This document shows, piece after piece, positions 16,562-24,348 of a DNA stretch of 33,229 nt; within the stretch, counting starts at the first letter, position 1; each line of letters opens with the position of its first letter. This stretch comes from CAYGVT01 sp964353355 (lineage in GTDB: Archaea > Thermoplasmatota > DTKX01 > GCA-020343715), in NCBI GenBank assembly GCA_964353355.1, contig CAYGVT010000021.1:1-33229 (forward strand), written 5' to 3'. A model generated the notes under the pieces. It was not told where the DNA came from and did not search any database. It worked only from the letters and a program-made list of their open reading frames with translations. A program made the translations under genes and the position numbers.

Positions 16562-17611
16562 TCACTCCATCACAAACCCGTGCAATAGCCTCTTGAGGTC
16601 CCTCGCATCCCCTGTCAGGTCGTTGTCATCGGCGCTCGAGTATTGGTCCCAGAGGAAGAAGAACTCCTCCTGAAAGTCCCTGAGACATTCCTCTAGGCTC
16701 GATGCCGCCGCCACGATACCCGTTTCCTTGTTTTCAAGAATCCAGGTGCCATCCTCGAACATTGGTTGAATTTTAAGAGGGGTGACGAGTCTAAGAGTTC
16801 TCGCATCCCAGCTCATCTCCCCCATCGTGAGGTGCTCGAGGGGCTCTATCGAGTGTACGAGGTCAACATGGATGATCTCACCTGTCGCATCTGCATGACC
16901 CATCCCGCGGAGAACCACCGGTTGTCCCAATAGTTCCACGACAGTATCCTCGAGCTCCTTCGGGAAGAAGCACTTGACGGTGCTCCGCTCCAGGTCAAAT
17001 ATCTTCAGATGGCGCGGGTCCAGGATGCGGACCTCAATCACGCATCCCTTCAGCTCGATGTCTGTCGGTCTCGGGGGAATCCTGAGGTAGTCATCGATGG
17101 CCTGCCGGTGCGCGGCCGTGAGACGCGTCAGGGTCGTGGTGTCCAATCCCGCCCTGACATGGAAGGGCTCTGATTGCCGTGGAAACATCTCTGACAAGGA
17201 CCGGACGAGACGTCTACGGAACCGTTCATCTGGGAGTATATCCTCAAGGGCCCCAGGGCCCGGACCTGCTTCGCCCAATCGGTCTAGAACCTCGTTCAAG
17301 GTCGCAACCGACCTCTCCCCCAGCCCGCCATCAAGGCGCATCTGAGCATCGCCAAGCTCCAAGACGGCCTGGAGGCTTCCCATGCTCAGCTCCCTTATGA
17401 CGAGTTCGCATTGTGTCCTGACATCAGCCGGTGGGGCGCCACGTGTCCTATATGGATAACCCCCCAGGAAATCTCCAAGGTTGAAGACGGCATCCTGGGC
17501 CGCCTGCATGATCCCCGATAACCTCCCGACCGGTATCTGAAGAGGGCTATCAGTGACGCTCTCAAGCCTGATGACCAGCCGATTGCTGCGCATCTTCCCT
17601 GAGCCCTCCAT
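16562..17611 (-). CDS. Uncharacterised 349 aa protein, partner of the HicA-like gene
   Basis: No family recognised. Residues ~310-335 (ENKETGIVAAASSLEECLRD and FQEEF) look like the end of a HicB-type antitoxin domain, where a glycine turn is followed by a serine/threonine-led helix. The middle includes a strand-rich segment (CVIEVRILDPRHLKIFDLE). Start alternatives are ATG 17611 and ATG 17593; the second has GGAGGG 11 nt upstream. A minus-strand TATA-like ATTTATAG lies ~17730-17737. The downstream gene is the broken HicA-like one. Confidence 0.55.
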   Translation of the reverse strand: MEGSGKMRSNRLVIRLESVTDSPLQIPVGRLSGIMQAAQDAVFNLGDFLGGYPYRTRGAPPADVRTQCELVIRELSMGSLQAVLELGDAQMRLDGGLGERSVATLNEVLDRLGEAGPGPGALEDILPDERFRRRLVRSLSEMFPRQSEPFHVRAGLDTTTLTRLTAAHRQAIDDYLRIPPRPTDIELKGCVIEVRILDPRHLKIFDLERSTVKCFFPKELEDTVVELLGQPVVLRGMGHADATGEIIHVDLVHSIEPLEHLTMGEMSWDARTLRLVTPLKIQPMFEDGTWILENKETGIVAAASSLEECLRDFQEEFFFLWDQYSSADDNDLTGDARDLKRLLHGFVME

Positions 17612-17796
17612 TCCCGCTTAGGGTCAAGTACTTTTTGGCAAGGGGTCTGCGAATGTGGAGCATCGTCACACCTCGCACCATCCGCAAAATAGACATCTGA
17701 TAGCGACATCGGTCTGGTGGAGCATCGTTCTATAAATATTCGTTCGGGGCTAATACGATTGCCGATGCCGCCGAGATCCCCCTAGATGAAGTATTC

Positions 17797-17819
17797 TGCA
17801 CATCTAATCAAGTACGAGG
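17797..17819. repeat. 23-bp inverted repeat, right copy
   Basis: Exact reverse complement of 6328-6350, ending CAAGTACGAGG. It stands 80 nt before the start of the 17899 gene. With its partner it brackets 11.4 kb and could support inversion by homologous recombination. Confidence 0.7.
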
Positions 17820-17898
17820 CCAACCGGGTCCCCTCCCGTCGCCTCGAACGTGGCCAACAGCGACACGATTATCTCCCTCCGTGCTCCTGCATCCAGCC

Positions 17899-18486
17899 AT
17901 GAGCGCGAGACCCCGCACGAAGGGGGGGCGCCCCGGGGTGGGAGCGAAGCGGAAGCCCAAGGAGCGGGCCCTCGACTCCCTCTCGTCAGACGAGGCCCGG
18001 GAGGTCCTCATGGCGCTCGTCAGGGAGGACGCGTCCGTGGCCGCGAGGGCCGAGGAGGCCGCGCTCGGCCTCATCACCGACATCGACGCGGAGGGCATCG
18101 CGTCCGACGTGCTGTCCGAGCTGGAGTGCCTCGAGGTCGAGGATGTGTGGGACAACGCAGGCAAGACGCGCCACGGCTACGTCGACCCCAACGACCTCGC
18201 ATGGCAGATGTTCGAGGAGGCCGTCGAGCCCATCCGGGGGGAGATGGCGCGGCTGCGCAGGCTCGGCAGGGAGAGGGAGGCGCGCGAGTACTGCGTGGGG
18301 CTGCTGCGGGGCCTCTGGCGGTTCGACAGGGAAGGCGGCACGGAGTTCAAGGACTGGGCCTCTGACGCCCCCGAGAGCTGCTTCAGGGAGGTCCTCGAGG
18401 AGTGGAGGAGGGGGACCGCCGACAGGCGCGCCGTCCGCGCCATGGACGCGCTCGTCGCCCGTGAGTTCCCCGGATGGGCGCGGTGA
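17899..18486 (+). CDS. Uncharacterised 195 aa helical protein
   Basis: Start ATG 17899 is chosen over GTG 17881 because the first in-frame ATG opens a basic tail (MSARPRTKGGRPGVGAKRK). The rest is acidic and helical, with DVWDNAGKTRHGYVDPNDLA and WQMFEEAVEPI as distinctive segments, and an FREVLEEWRRG tail. I do not recognise a named family. No good ribosome binding site precedes it. It heads three same-strand genes (17899, 18568, 19352), possibly co-transcribed. Confidence 0.55.
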   Translation: MSARPRTKGGRPGVGAKRKPKERALDSLSSDEAREVLMALVREDASVAARAEEAALGLITDIDAEGIASDVLSELECLEVEDVWDNAGKTRHGYVDPNDLAWQMFEEAVEPIRGEMARLRRLGREREAREYCVGLLRGLWRFDREGGTEFKDWASDAPESCFREVLEEWRRGTADRRAVRAMDALVAREFPGWAR

Positions 18487-18567
18487 TGCCAGAATCCCGA
18501 TGGCCGGCCGGGGCATGGCCCCGGTCGTCCGACCGCATCGACGATGATTTGAGTCGAGGGCATCGAA

Positions 18568-19389
18568 ATGGGCTCCATACACTATTGCGCGGTCCCGCCG
18601 GAGGCGGAGCTGCTCGACGCGCGCCACCGGCGCGCGGCCCTCGGGCGGGAGCTCTCCCCCGGGGAGCGCCGCGCCATCCGGGACCTGTCCGCCGCGCTCG
18701 AGCGGCGCTTGCGCGAGTGGATGGCCGGGCTGAACCGCTCGGGCGCCTGGAGGAGGCACTACAGCCGCGCCGCGCACATGTGGCTCGAGGATGTCGCGCG
18801 GGCGGACGGCGAGGCCGTCCCCCCCGCGGACGGGCTCTATGTCCACGCCGGCCCCGAGGGGCTCTTCTGCACCGGCGCGGAGGACGAGGGATGGGACGAC
18901 TGGTCCTTCTTCGGGTTCCTGAACCTCGACGACCTCGAGCGCGACCTCGACGTCGAGCCGTTCCTCAGGGAGTACGTGAGGCGCCTCAGCATGCTGGTCC
19001 CCGACCTGCTGTGGCTCTTCGACCACGGCCCCCAGGCCTACTGGCGCGGCCTGGCCGTCACCATCAAGGGCCGCCGGTCGGCCGGCCCCCGCCGCACCGC
19101 CCCGAGGAGGGACCGCATCCCCCGCCACGTGATGGAGGCCCTCGGCGATGCGCCGCCGCTCCCGCCCGAGCGATGCCGGCTGTGCGGGAGGGCGGACCAC
19201 GGGGTCACCCCGCAGGACCTCCCGGGCGCCGTCGCGCCCGCGCACGAGGAGTGCTACAAGATATACCGGCGCGGCGTGACGGGCGGGTTGCCCCCATCCA
19301 AGGAGAGGAAATCGTCCAGCATGGCGCCTAGGACGCTGGAGATCACCGACCATGAAGAGACATCGGAAGATCACGGTCGACATCGGTGA
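18568..19389 (+). CDS. Uncharacterised 273 aa protein with C-terminal zinc knuckle
   Basis: The first ~150 residues are helical (RRAIRDLSAALERRLREWM, HYSRAAHMWLEDV) with an acidic WDDWSFFGFLNLDDLERDLD segment. Near 210-235, CRLCGRADH followed by HEECYK gives a CxxC...H..C zinc site like those in small HNH-like or DksA-type fingers. Family unknown. GAGGG lies ~12 nt before the ATG. The 3-prime end overlaps the UPF0158 gene by 38 nt in another frame. Confidence 0.5.
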   Translation: MGSIHYCAVPPEAELLDARHRRAALGRELSPGERRAIRDLSAALERRLREWMAGLNRSGAWRRHYSRAAHMWLEDVARADGEAVPPADGLYVHAGPEGLFCTGAEDEGWDDWSFFGFLNLDDLERDLDVEPFLREYVRRLSMLVPDLLWLFDHGPQAYWRGLAVTIKGRRSAGPRRTAPRRDRIPRHVMEALGDAPPLPPERCRLCGRADHGVTPQDLPGAVAPAHEECYKIYRRGVTGGLPPSKERKSSSMAPRTLEITDHEETSEDHGRHR

Positions 19390-19795
19390 GCTCGAGTGGG
19401 CATACGAGGACCATGACCTCGACCACTTGCACTACCTCGACCTCGATTCGGGCGAGGTCCTCTCGAACATCGGGGACGATGACCCGGAGGAGCTGGACGC
19501 GCGTATCTCGGCCGGACCTGGCACGCGCTACCTCGCGGTCCCTTCGTCCGAGACCAGCGAGGGCTACCAGGACATGGTGGACTTCATCGAGACGGTCACG
19601 GATCCGACGCTAGGAGCGATGCTCTCGGTGGCCGTCAGGGGCGCCGGCGCCTTCCGGAGGTTCAAGGACGTGCTCCTGGATTTCCCAGACGACCGCGAGA
19701 GGTGGTTCACTTTCAAGGACGCAAGGACGAGGGGTCGGCTGGAGGAGTGGCTGACGGACGAGGACGTCGACGTCGAATGGACGGGGCGGCCGTGA
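19352..19795 (+). CDS. UPF0158 family protein
   Basis: A 147 aa protein. Family marks are HYLDLDSGEVLSNI near the N-terminus, RYLAVPSSETSEGYQDMVDF, the hallmark GAGAFRRFKDVLLDFPDDRE, and a final FKDARTRGRLEEWL. The length matches UPF0158, a conserved bacterial and archaeal family of unknown function. Start ATG 19352 overlaps the previous gene. Its 3-prime end directly abuts the truncated end of cassette E on the other strand (19828), so a recombination joint lies around 19796-19825. Confidence 0.8.
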   Translation: MKRHRKITVDIGELEWAYEDHDLDHLHYLDLDSGEVLSNIGDDDPEELDARISAGPGTRYLAVPSSETSEGYQDMVDFIETVTDPTLGAMLSVAVRGAGAFRRFKDVLLDFPDDRERWFTFKDARTRGRLEEWLTDEDVDVEWTGRP

Positions 19796-19827
19796 CCAGC
19801 CCCGCAGGCGTTGCCGGACCTCGGACC

Positions 19828-19983
19828 TCACTCCAACGCTCTTATCAGCAGCAGCTTCCCGTCCTCGAGCATCCACTCCATCACGTCGCCCTTGCGGATC
19901 CTGAGGGCCTGCACCAGGGCCCTGGGGATGGAGACGTTGTAGAGGCCCGTCGGGAGCTGCTGCACGCGGACGCGGTTCGACAT
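19828..19983 (-). CDS. SpoVT/AbrB-type DNA-binding protein, cassette E (orphan)
   Basis: A 51 aa protein, MSNRVRVQQLPTGLYNVSIP, then RALVQALRIRKGDVMEW and MLEDGKLLLIRALE. It is intact, with promoter box and TATA. The stop still overlaps a GTG in the GTGA form, but only a few codons follow before the sequence becomes the UPF0158 gene read backwards, so the membrane-protein gene has been lost. An orphan regulator could still act on the other cassettes. Confidence 0.75.
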   Translation of the reverse strand: MSNRVRVQQLPTGLYNVSIPRALVQALRIRKGDVMEWMLEDGKLLLIRALE

Positions 19984-20007
19984 GGGACATGGGGATGATG
20001 ATAGAAT

Positions 20008-20050
20008 AACATATATATAAGTTTCTATCATGGGGTGGGCGAAAGTGGGC
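20008..20050 (-). promoter_or_regulatory. Cassette E promoter with conserved box
   Basis: On the minus strand the box CCCACTTTCGCCCACCCC (20032-20049) is followed by a strong TATA (CTTATATATATG, ~20010-20021). It is the cleanest example of the four promoters of this family. Confidence 0.65.
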
Positions 20051-20359
20051 CCGTCGCCACATTCTTCAGGCGTGGCCGATCGGTCCCGTGCGGGGTGGAG
20101 GACGTTCCCCGAATGACACGAAAACCGTCCCCAGATGTGGAGGACGGACCCTCCTGGCAATCTCCCACACCCCTCTCGATGAGGGTCCTCCGGGAGGCCT
20201 ATCAAGACGTCCTCCTGCGAAGGGTTCATCTACGTGGGATTTGTATAACGACTGCCCATCAGCTGACACATCGCCATCAGGGACGGACGGCGCGGTGGAC
20301 GACCGTGACGTTCCCCACGAAGGCCCTCCCGACAGTTGTGGGGACAGGGGGTGAACCAC
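20051..20359. other. Intergenic region with plus-strand promoter
   Basis: No gene is supported in these ~310 bp. A TATA-like TTTGTATAAC at ~20239-20248 could drive the 20360 gene with a ~90 nt leader. GGGGGTGA at 20348-20354 is the ribosome binding site that decides the ATG at 20360. Confidence 0.4.
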
Positions 20360-21343
20360 ATGACACGTGACGCTCCGGCGCGCAACGCGAACGCGCTTCT
20401 CAACCTCACGGCGTTCCTCGTCATCGAGGAGCACCGCCGGTTGACCGCCAGGCACCCCACGGGCCTCCACTTCAACAAGGTCATGTCGCTTGCCCACCGG
20501 GAGCTCCGGAGGCGCGGGGTCGATATCGAGCTGCCGCACTGCTGGTACCGCTACGGGGACGAGGTGGTGCGCCAGAGGATGCCCACCTTCGTGCGGTGGA
20601 ACCACGAGGAGCCGTCGTACTGCAGGATATCGTGGGCGGGCGACCGCGTCGAGAAGCCCCACGGCGTGCCCGATGCCGAGGTCGTCCGCGAGGTCGTCGG
20701 GGGGCTCGTGAACAGGTTCGCGGTCCCGGGCGGCACGAGCGCGGCCGTGGGCGAGGTATACTCCTACGCACCCTTCGAGTTCCAGAGGCGGTTCAGGAGG
20801 CTCTCCCCGCGGTTGGAGAGGCTGGTCCGCAACGGCCACGGGACGACCAGGACGGAGCGCTCGGTCGCGCTGACGTACCTCACGAACGCATGCGAGGAGT
20901 TCCCGACGGCCGAGTTCCCCGCGGTGGCGGGGAGGCTGCCCGCCTTCCGGAGCGCCATGACCCACGCCCTGTCCGGGCGCAAGGTGCCTCCCGAGCTCCC
21001 GGCCGAGCTGGCGGAGCTGTTCTGGTTCTGGTTCTGCTACCACCTCAGGCTGCACCCGAGCGCGCACGAGAACGTGCCAGAGGACATCCTGGAGTACTGG
21101 GCCGCCCGGCTGGGGGACCACGACGCGCGCTTTGACCGTCTCCTCGGCGACATCGTCCTCGAGCTCAGGGCGTCTCTACCAGGGGTCGCCTCCGACCCTG
21201 ACCTGAGGGCCATCGCGACGGCCCGCCGGGAGGAGAGGAAGGTCGAGGACAGGATACTCGCGGAGTTCGCGCCCGACCTCGATGGGCTGGGCGAGTTCGT
21301 CCGGTCCGTCAGGAGCGTCCCATCCCCGAGGCGTGAGGCATGA
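20360..21343 (+). CDS. Partner protein of PIN module, copy 2
   Basis: A 327 aa protein from ATG 20360 (GGGGTGA 6 nt upstream); a TTG at 20336 is in frame but weaker. It shares with the 11096 protein the order HFNKV, helix, LPHCWYRYG, then FEFQRRF, and a helical tail. GC content is high, unlike copy 1, so the modules have separate histories. The stop overlaps the PIN start as ATGA, indicating translational coupling and stoichiometric expression with a probable toxin. An antitoxin role is inferred. Confidence 0.6.
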   Translation: MTRDAPARNANALLNLTAFLVIEEHRRLTARHPTGLHFNKVMSLAHRELRRRGVDIELPHCWYRYGDEVVRQRMPTFVRWNHEEPSYCRISWAGDRVEKPHGVPDAEVVREVVGGLVNRFAVPGGTSAAVGEVYSYAPFEFQRRFRRLSPRLERLVRNGHGTTRTERSVALTYLTNACEEFPTAEFPAVAGRLPAFRSAMTHALSGRKVPPELPAELAELFWFWFCYHLRLHPSAHENVPEDILEYWAARLGDHDARFDRLLGDIVLELRASLPGVASDPDLRAIATARREERKVEDRILAEFAPDLDGLGEFVRSVRSVPSPRREA

Positions 21344-21735
21344 CCAGGACCCCGATAATCCTCGACACCTGCGCCCTGCGCGACCGCGACTTCGTCAGGT
21401 GGCTCCGGGACTACAGGGGCCGCAAGGTCCTGCCCACCGTGGCCTACGCGGAGCTGCTCGTCTTCTTCATCGGGACCAAGGGGCGCACCAAAGAGGAGGT
21501 CAGGCGCTGGCTCACGGCCACGGGCATCGAGATCGAGCCGATGACCCCCTTCCACGCCGAGAAGGGGGCCGAGAACGGCATCGCTGGCGGGGACTTCCAT
21601 GACCATGCCATGGACTATCTCATCGGCGCGCATGCCCACACACCGCCCCTCGTCATGGTGACGAACAACAAGAAGGACTTCGGTTTCCTCGGTTCCAGGG
21701 TCTGGACGCCCGAGGAGCTGCGGAAGCGCGCGTAG
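21340..21735 (+). CDS. PIN-domain nuclease (VapC-like)
   Basis: A 131 aa single PIN domain. First catalytic Asp in PIILDTCALRD (D9), Glu in AYAELLVFF, third acid in DHAMDYLIGAHA and last in VTNNKKDFGFLG. The order matches VapC-type RNases, and the length is typical. VapC toxins cleave tRNA or rRNA under control of an antitoxin; here the neighbour is not a VapB but a 327 aa protein, so this is a non-standard pair. It is intact, unlike the PIN gene at 12040. A hairpin follows after 82 nt. Confidence 0.75.
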   Translation: MTRTPIILDTCALRDRDFVRWLRDYRGRKVLPTVAYAELLVFFIGTKGRTKEEVRRWLTATGIEIEPMTPFHAEKGAENGIAGGDFHDHAMDYLIGAHAHTPPLVMVTNNKKDFGFLGSRVWTPEELRKRA

Positions 21736-21817
21736 CGCCTTGATGGTCATCCGCATCAGGCCCCGGGGACCTTCGGCCGGTCATGTGACCACCCTCATCG
21801 ACCCATCACAGCATCAA

Positions 21818-21965
21818 GGCCGGTGCGCGTGCGCGCACCGGCCGTGAAGCGTCTCCTCGTCCTTCACGTACCTGCTCACCTTCTCAGAACCGGAGATCCC
21901 GTTCATCGCTCCATCTCCCTCGCCATCTCCTCCCTCGCCCTCCGCAGCCATACCGCCGCCTCTCG
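21818..21965. repeat. 26-nt hairpin copy 4 plus cassette 3-prime relic
   Basis: Hairpin 21818-21843: arms GGCCGGTGCGC and GCGCACCGGCC, loop GTGC. The C to T change of the left arm is matched by G to A in the right arm, a compensated pair. Bases ~21898-21960 (CCCGTTCATCGCTCCATCTC, then CCTCGCCCTCC) are the decayed 3-prime end of a cassette membrane-protein gene. Confidence 0.75.
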
Positions 21966-22197
21966 TCCGTCCCCGGCACCCATTATGGCTCTCCGTGTGA
22001 TTAAGTGTAATATTATTAAGTTGCAAACCCTATTTTTCCGATACTGGCCCTCTCATAAACCTATATCATCCCAAGAGCTTGACATGTCTCCATAATGCTG
22101 GAGTCACGATTCTCCATTCTTGAGCCGCGTACTCCTCTTCCATGCGTTGCAGAAAAAGAAGAAAATCAGTTGAGGAACTTAATAAAAATGGATGAAA
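21966..22197. other. AT-rich intergenic stretch
   Basis: About 230 bp of low GC between the cassette relic and the small minus-strand gene. No open frame with coding character, RNA or repeat was found. Confidence 0.35.
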
Positions 22198-22449
22198 TCA
22201 CACGAAAGGCCTTATGGCCACGGCCACATCGTAGCACCTTCTTCCCTTCCCCATCATCGCACCACCGCGGTGCGTCGCCTCCTGCAGCCGCGCGAGCACC
22301 CCCGGCACCGGATAGCCCGCCATCAGCTCCGCCACGGCCGACCGCAGTGCCCGGTCCGTGCGCGCGACCACCGCGCGCCGGTCCACCCTCCTCCCCGGGA
22401 ACATCGTCTCGCCCCTGGCGTTGAGGCGCCCCTCCTCGCCGAACGACAT
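22198..22449 (-). CDS. Small 83 aa protein divergent from Fic gene
   Basis: From ATG 22449 the product reads MSFGEEGRLNARGETMFPGR, then a helical AVAELMAGYPVPGVLARLQE segment. Third codon positions are strongly G/C, as in real genes here. No family recognised. It shares a promoter region with the Fic gene: the TATA at 22488-22495 also reads as GTATATAAAGG on this strand. A Fic-specific antitoxin would be expected in this place, so it is a candidate. Confidence 0.5.
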   Translation of the reverse strand: MSFGEEGRLNARGETMFPGRRVDRRAVVARTDRALRSAVAELMAGYPVPGVLARLQEATHRGGAMMGKGRRCYDVAVAIRPFV

Positions 22450-22485
22450 CCGTCCCGCACGACATTCTTCGACCCCCCGTTGGGG

Positions 22486-22498
22486 CCTTTATATACTC
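22486..22498. promoter_or_regulatory. Bidirectional TATA box
   Basis: CCTTTATATAC reads as a TATA box on both strands. It is ~40 nt from the Fic start (22535) and ~37 nt from the 22449 start, suggesting one shared divergent promoter. Confidence 0.5.
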
Positions 22499-22534
22499 TC
22501 CCTCCAATATCTTGTGCGCAGGTGGACCTTGGAC

Positions 22535-23599
22535 ATGACGGAACGGTCGAGACCCGGGAAGCCCTTCGAGCCCAGGTTCTCCTACACCCACGGCATGGTC
22601 CGGAACCTCACGGAGATATCCGAGGCGAGGACCGTGGTGCTCAGTGCGCGGCTCGTTCCCCGTTGGGAGGTGTCGCTTAGGCGGGAGGCCCTCCTGAGGA
22701 CCGCGCACCATTCGACCGCAATCGAGGGGAATCCCCTCTCCCTGGAGGACGTCACGGCCCTGGCCCAGGGGAGGAAGGTGATGGCCACCAGGAAGGCCAA
22801 GCAGGAGGTCCTGAACTACCTCTCGGCCCTCGATGAGGTGCCCGCGCTCGCCAGGAGGGAGCCGTTCACTTCCGATGACCTCCTTTCCCTTCACAGGACC
22901 ATCAGCCAGGGAACGCTCGAGGACCCCAAGGACGAGGGAGCCTTCAGGCGGCGGCAGGTCGTCGTGGCCAACAGGACGACGGGCGAGATAGTGTTCACAC
23001 CCCCACCGACCGCCACGGTCCCGGACCTCGTCGTCGGTTTCTTGGATTGGCTCGATTCCGAGCGCGCCGACGAGCTCGACCCCGTCATCCTCGCGGGGGT
23101 GACGCATTACCAGCTCGCCTGGATACATCCGTTCGCTGACGGGAACGGCAGGACGGCCCGTGCATTGGCGACCCTCATCCTGTACAAGCGCGGGTTCGAT
23201 GTCAAGCGGTTCTTCGCCCTGGACGACTACTACGACCAGGACCGGGGGGGCTACTACGCCGCGCTCAGGGCCGTCGACCAGACGACGCTGGACCTCACGG
23301 GCTGGCTGGAGTACTTCACCACCGGCGTGGCCGTCAGCATCTCCAGTGTCAGGGACCGGGTCATCGGGATCAGCAGGGACGTGAAGGCCCTGTCGGAGAA
23401 GGGCCAGATAGCCCTGTCCGAGAGGCAGATGAAGATAGTGGGACGGATGATTGAGGCCGGTGCCATCACGAACCGCGTGGTGCGGGAGTTGTTCGGCATC
23501 TCCAACAGGGCGGCCCTCGACGAGCTGGAGAGGCTGGTCGAGCTGGACGTTGTGCAGAAGACCGGCAAGGGACGCAGCGTCGAGTACACACTGAAGTAA
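22535..23599 (+). CDS. Fic-domain protein with C-terminal winged helix
   Basis: A 354 aa protein from ATG 22535. The Fic catalytic loop HPFADGNGRTAR is at 198-209, with all invariant residues. The autoinhibitory motif (S/T)xxxE(G/N) is present as STAIEGN at 60-66, so it is a class II enzyme with an intramolecular brake. The C-terminus (~290-354) is a winged helix. Fic proteins transfer AMP or other nucleotides onto proteins; the winged helix suggests transcriptional autoregulation. The frame is open upstream to 22358, but the TATA at 22488 rules out an earlier start. Confidence 0.85.
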   Translation: MTERSRPGKPFEPRFSYTHGMVRNLTEISEARTVVLSARLVPRWEVSLRREALLRTAHHSTAIEGNPLSLEDVTALAQGRKVMATRKAKQEVLNYLSALDEVPALARREPFTSDDLLSLHRTISQGTLEDPKDEGAFRRRQVVVANRTTGEIVFTPPPTATVPDLVVGFLDWLDSERADELDPVILAGVTHYQLAWIHPFADGNGRTARALATLILYKRGFDVKRFFALDDYYDQDRGGYYAALRAVDQTTLDLTGWLEYFTTGVAVSISSVRDRVIGISRDVKALSEKGQIALSERQMKIVGRMIEAGAITNRVVRELFGISNRAALDELERLVELDVVQKTGKGRSVEYTLK

Positions 23600-23602
23600 G
23601 CG

Positions 23603-23638
23603 GGTTCACGATTAAGTTCATGATTAGGTTCACGATTA
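23603..23638. repeat. Three 12-bp tandem repeats after the Fic gene
   Basis: GGTTCACGATTA, AGTTCATGATTA and GGTTCACGATTA follow each other without spacing, 4 nt after the Fic stop. They could be protein-binding iterons or slippage products. Confidence 0.7.
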
Positions 23639-23696
23639 TCCCTTCCCAGGGCGAGGACGCCCTGGCCGTCCTCCCCACTCACACGGACCATGTGGC

Positions 23697-23872
23697 ATTG
23701 TTCCTCTCCGACTCCGGCGGCCTCCAGGAGGAGGTCACGGCGCCCAGCATCGGCAAGTCCATCATCGTGCTGCGCATCTCGACCGGGCGGCGCGAGGCCG
23801 GCTGCGTCAGGGTCATGGGCTTCGAGAAGGGAGCCATCTGGATGGAGATGGAGGCGCACGCCGGCAAGAGGC
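23697..23872 (+). pseudogene. wecB 3-prime fragment 2
   Basis: Encodes FLSDSGGLQEEVTAPSIGKS and on to MEMEAHAGK, matching wecB 33031-33205, with a small deletion where EAVEAG is reduced to EAG. Both gene ends are missing; the right end is joined to a winged-helix fragment at ~23872. Confidence 0.65.
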
Positions 23873-23986
23873 GGCCTGGTCCGCCGCACCGTGCAGCGCG
23901 ACCTCTCGAAGATGACGGGGCTGGGGCTCGTCCGCGAGAGGGCGGCGAGCAGGACCGACCCGACGAGGTACTACGAGCTACTGTGA
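23872..23986 (+). pseudogene. Winged-helix domain remnant
   Basis: In a frame different from the wecB fragment: GGLVRRTVQRDLSKMTGLGL, then VRERAASRTDPTRYYELL and a stop. This is the recognition helix and wing of a winged HTH such as those ending Fic or ArsR/DeoR-type proteins. The start is missing. It is likely the tail of a second Fic-like or regulator gene. Confidence 0.5.
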
Positions 23987-24012
23987 CATTACTGTGACAT
24001 CACTGCGACATC
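23980..24012. repeat. Three 11-bp tandem repeats
   Basis: ACTGTGACATT, ACTGTGACATC and ACTGCGACATC are contiguous. An 11-bp period puts the sites on one helix face, as expected for an operator. A small ORF begins 40 nt later. Confidence 0.6.
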
Positions 24013-24051
24013 TGCTGGCGGACCGTTCATCCTACGTATCTGAGGAGGGGC

Positions 24052-24159
24052 ATGCCGACCAGCCCCGCCGCTATTTTGCCCCCGGCCATGATCGTGCCCT
24101 TCCAAGACCTCATCCCCTCGGCCAGGGGATGGAACGAGCCGCCCAAGCCCGTCCCGTGA
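24052..24159 (+). CDS. Possible 35 aa protein
   Basis: MPTSPAAILPPAMIVPFQDL and a Pro-rich end. GAGGAG at 24042-24047 is well placed before the ATG, and the 11-bp repeats lie just upstream. No homologue is known to me, and the size makes it uncertain. The hairpin follows at 77 nt, the usual distance after a real gene in this island. Confidence 0.3.
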   Translation: MPTSPAAILPPAMIVPFQDLIPSARGWNEPPKPVP

Positions 24160-24236
24160 CGCATGACGGAATCGTCCGGGGCGGAAGAGGGCACCAGCAG
24201 GCCCGGTGGGACACACATCTGCATCTATCCTGGCAA

Positions 24237-24262
24237 GGCCGGCGCGCGTGTGCGCGCCGGCC
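24237..24262. repeat. 26-nt island hairpin, copy 5
   Basis: Perfect arms GGCCGGCGCGC and GCGCGCCGGCC, GTGT loop, left flank CTATCCTGGCAAGGCC. No membrane-protein gene is attached, so the hairpin can exist without the cassette. Confidence 0.85.
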
Positions 24263-24318
24263 GCGCAGCGTCGTCGGTGAGAGCGGCGCCCAGCAGCGTC
24301 CACGCCCACGTCGCCATG

Positions 24319-24327
24319 ATTATATAC
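24319..24327 (+). promoter_or_regulatory. TATA box of RNA element 1
   Basis: ATTATATAC begins exactly 30 nt before the first base of the paired 5-prime end of RNA element 1. The same spacing is found for element 2. The match CGCCAT...GATTATATACT is shared by both copies. Confidence 0.6.
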
Positions 24328-24348
24328 TCGAAGGTCACATCCTCATCC

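Noticed and set aside
17986..19383. 465-codon open frame on the minus strand
   Set aside because: Antisense to the genes at 17899 and 18568; composition is that of a shadow frame.
19610..20062. 150-codon minus-strand frame across cassette E
   Set aside because: It is an out-of-frame reading of the AbrB gene running into antisense UPF0158; only the remnant GTGA start is real.
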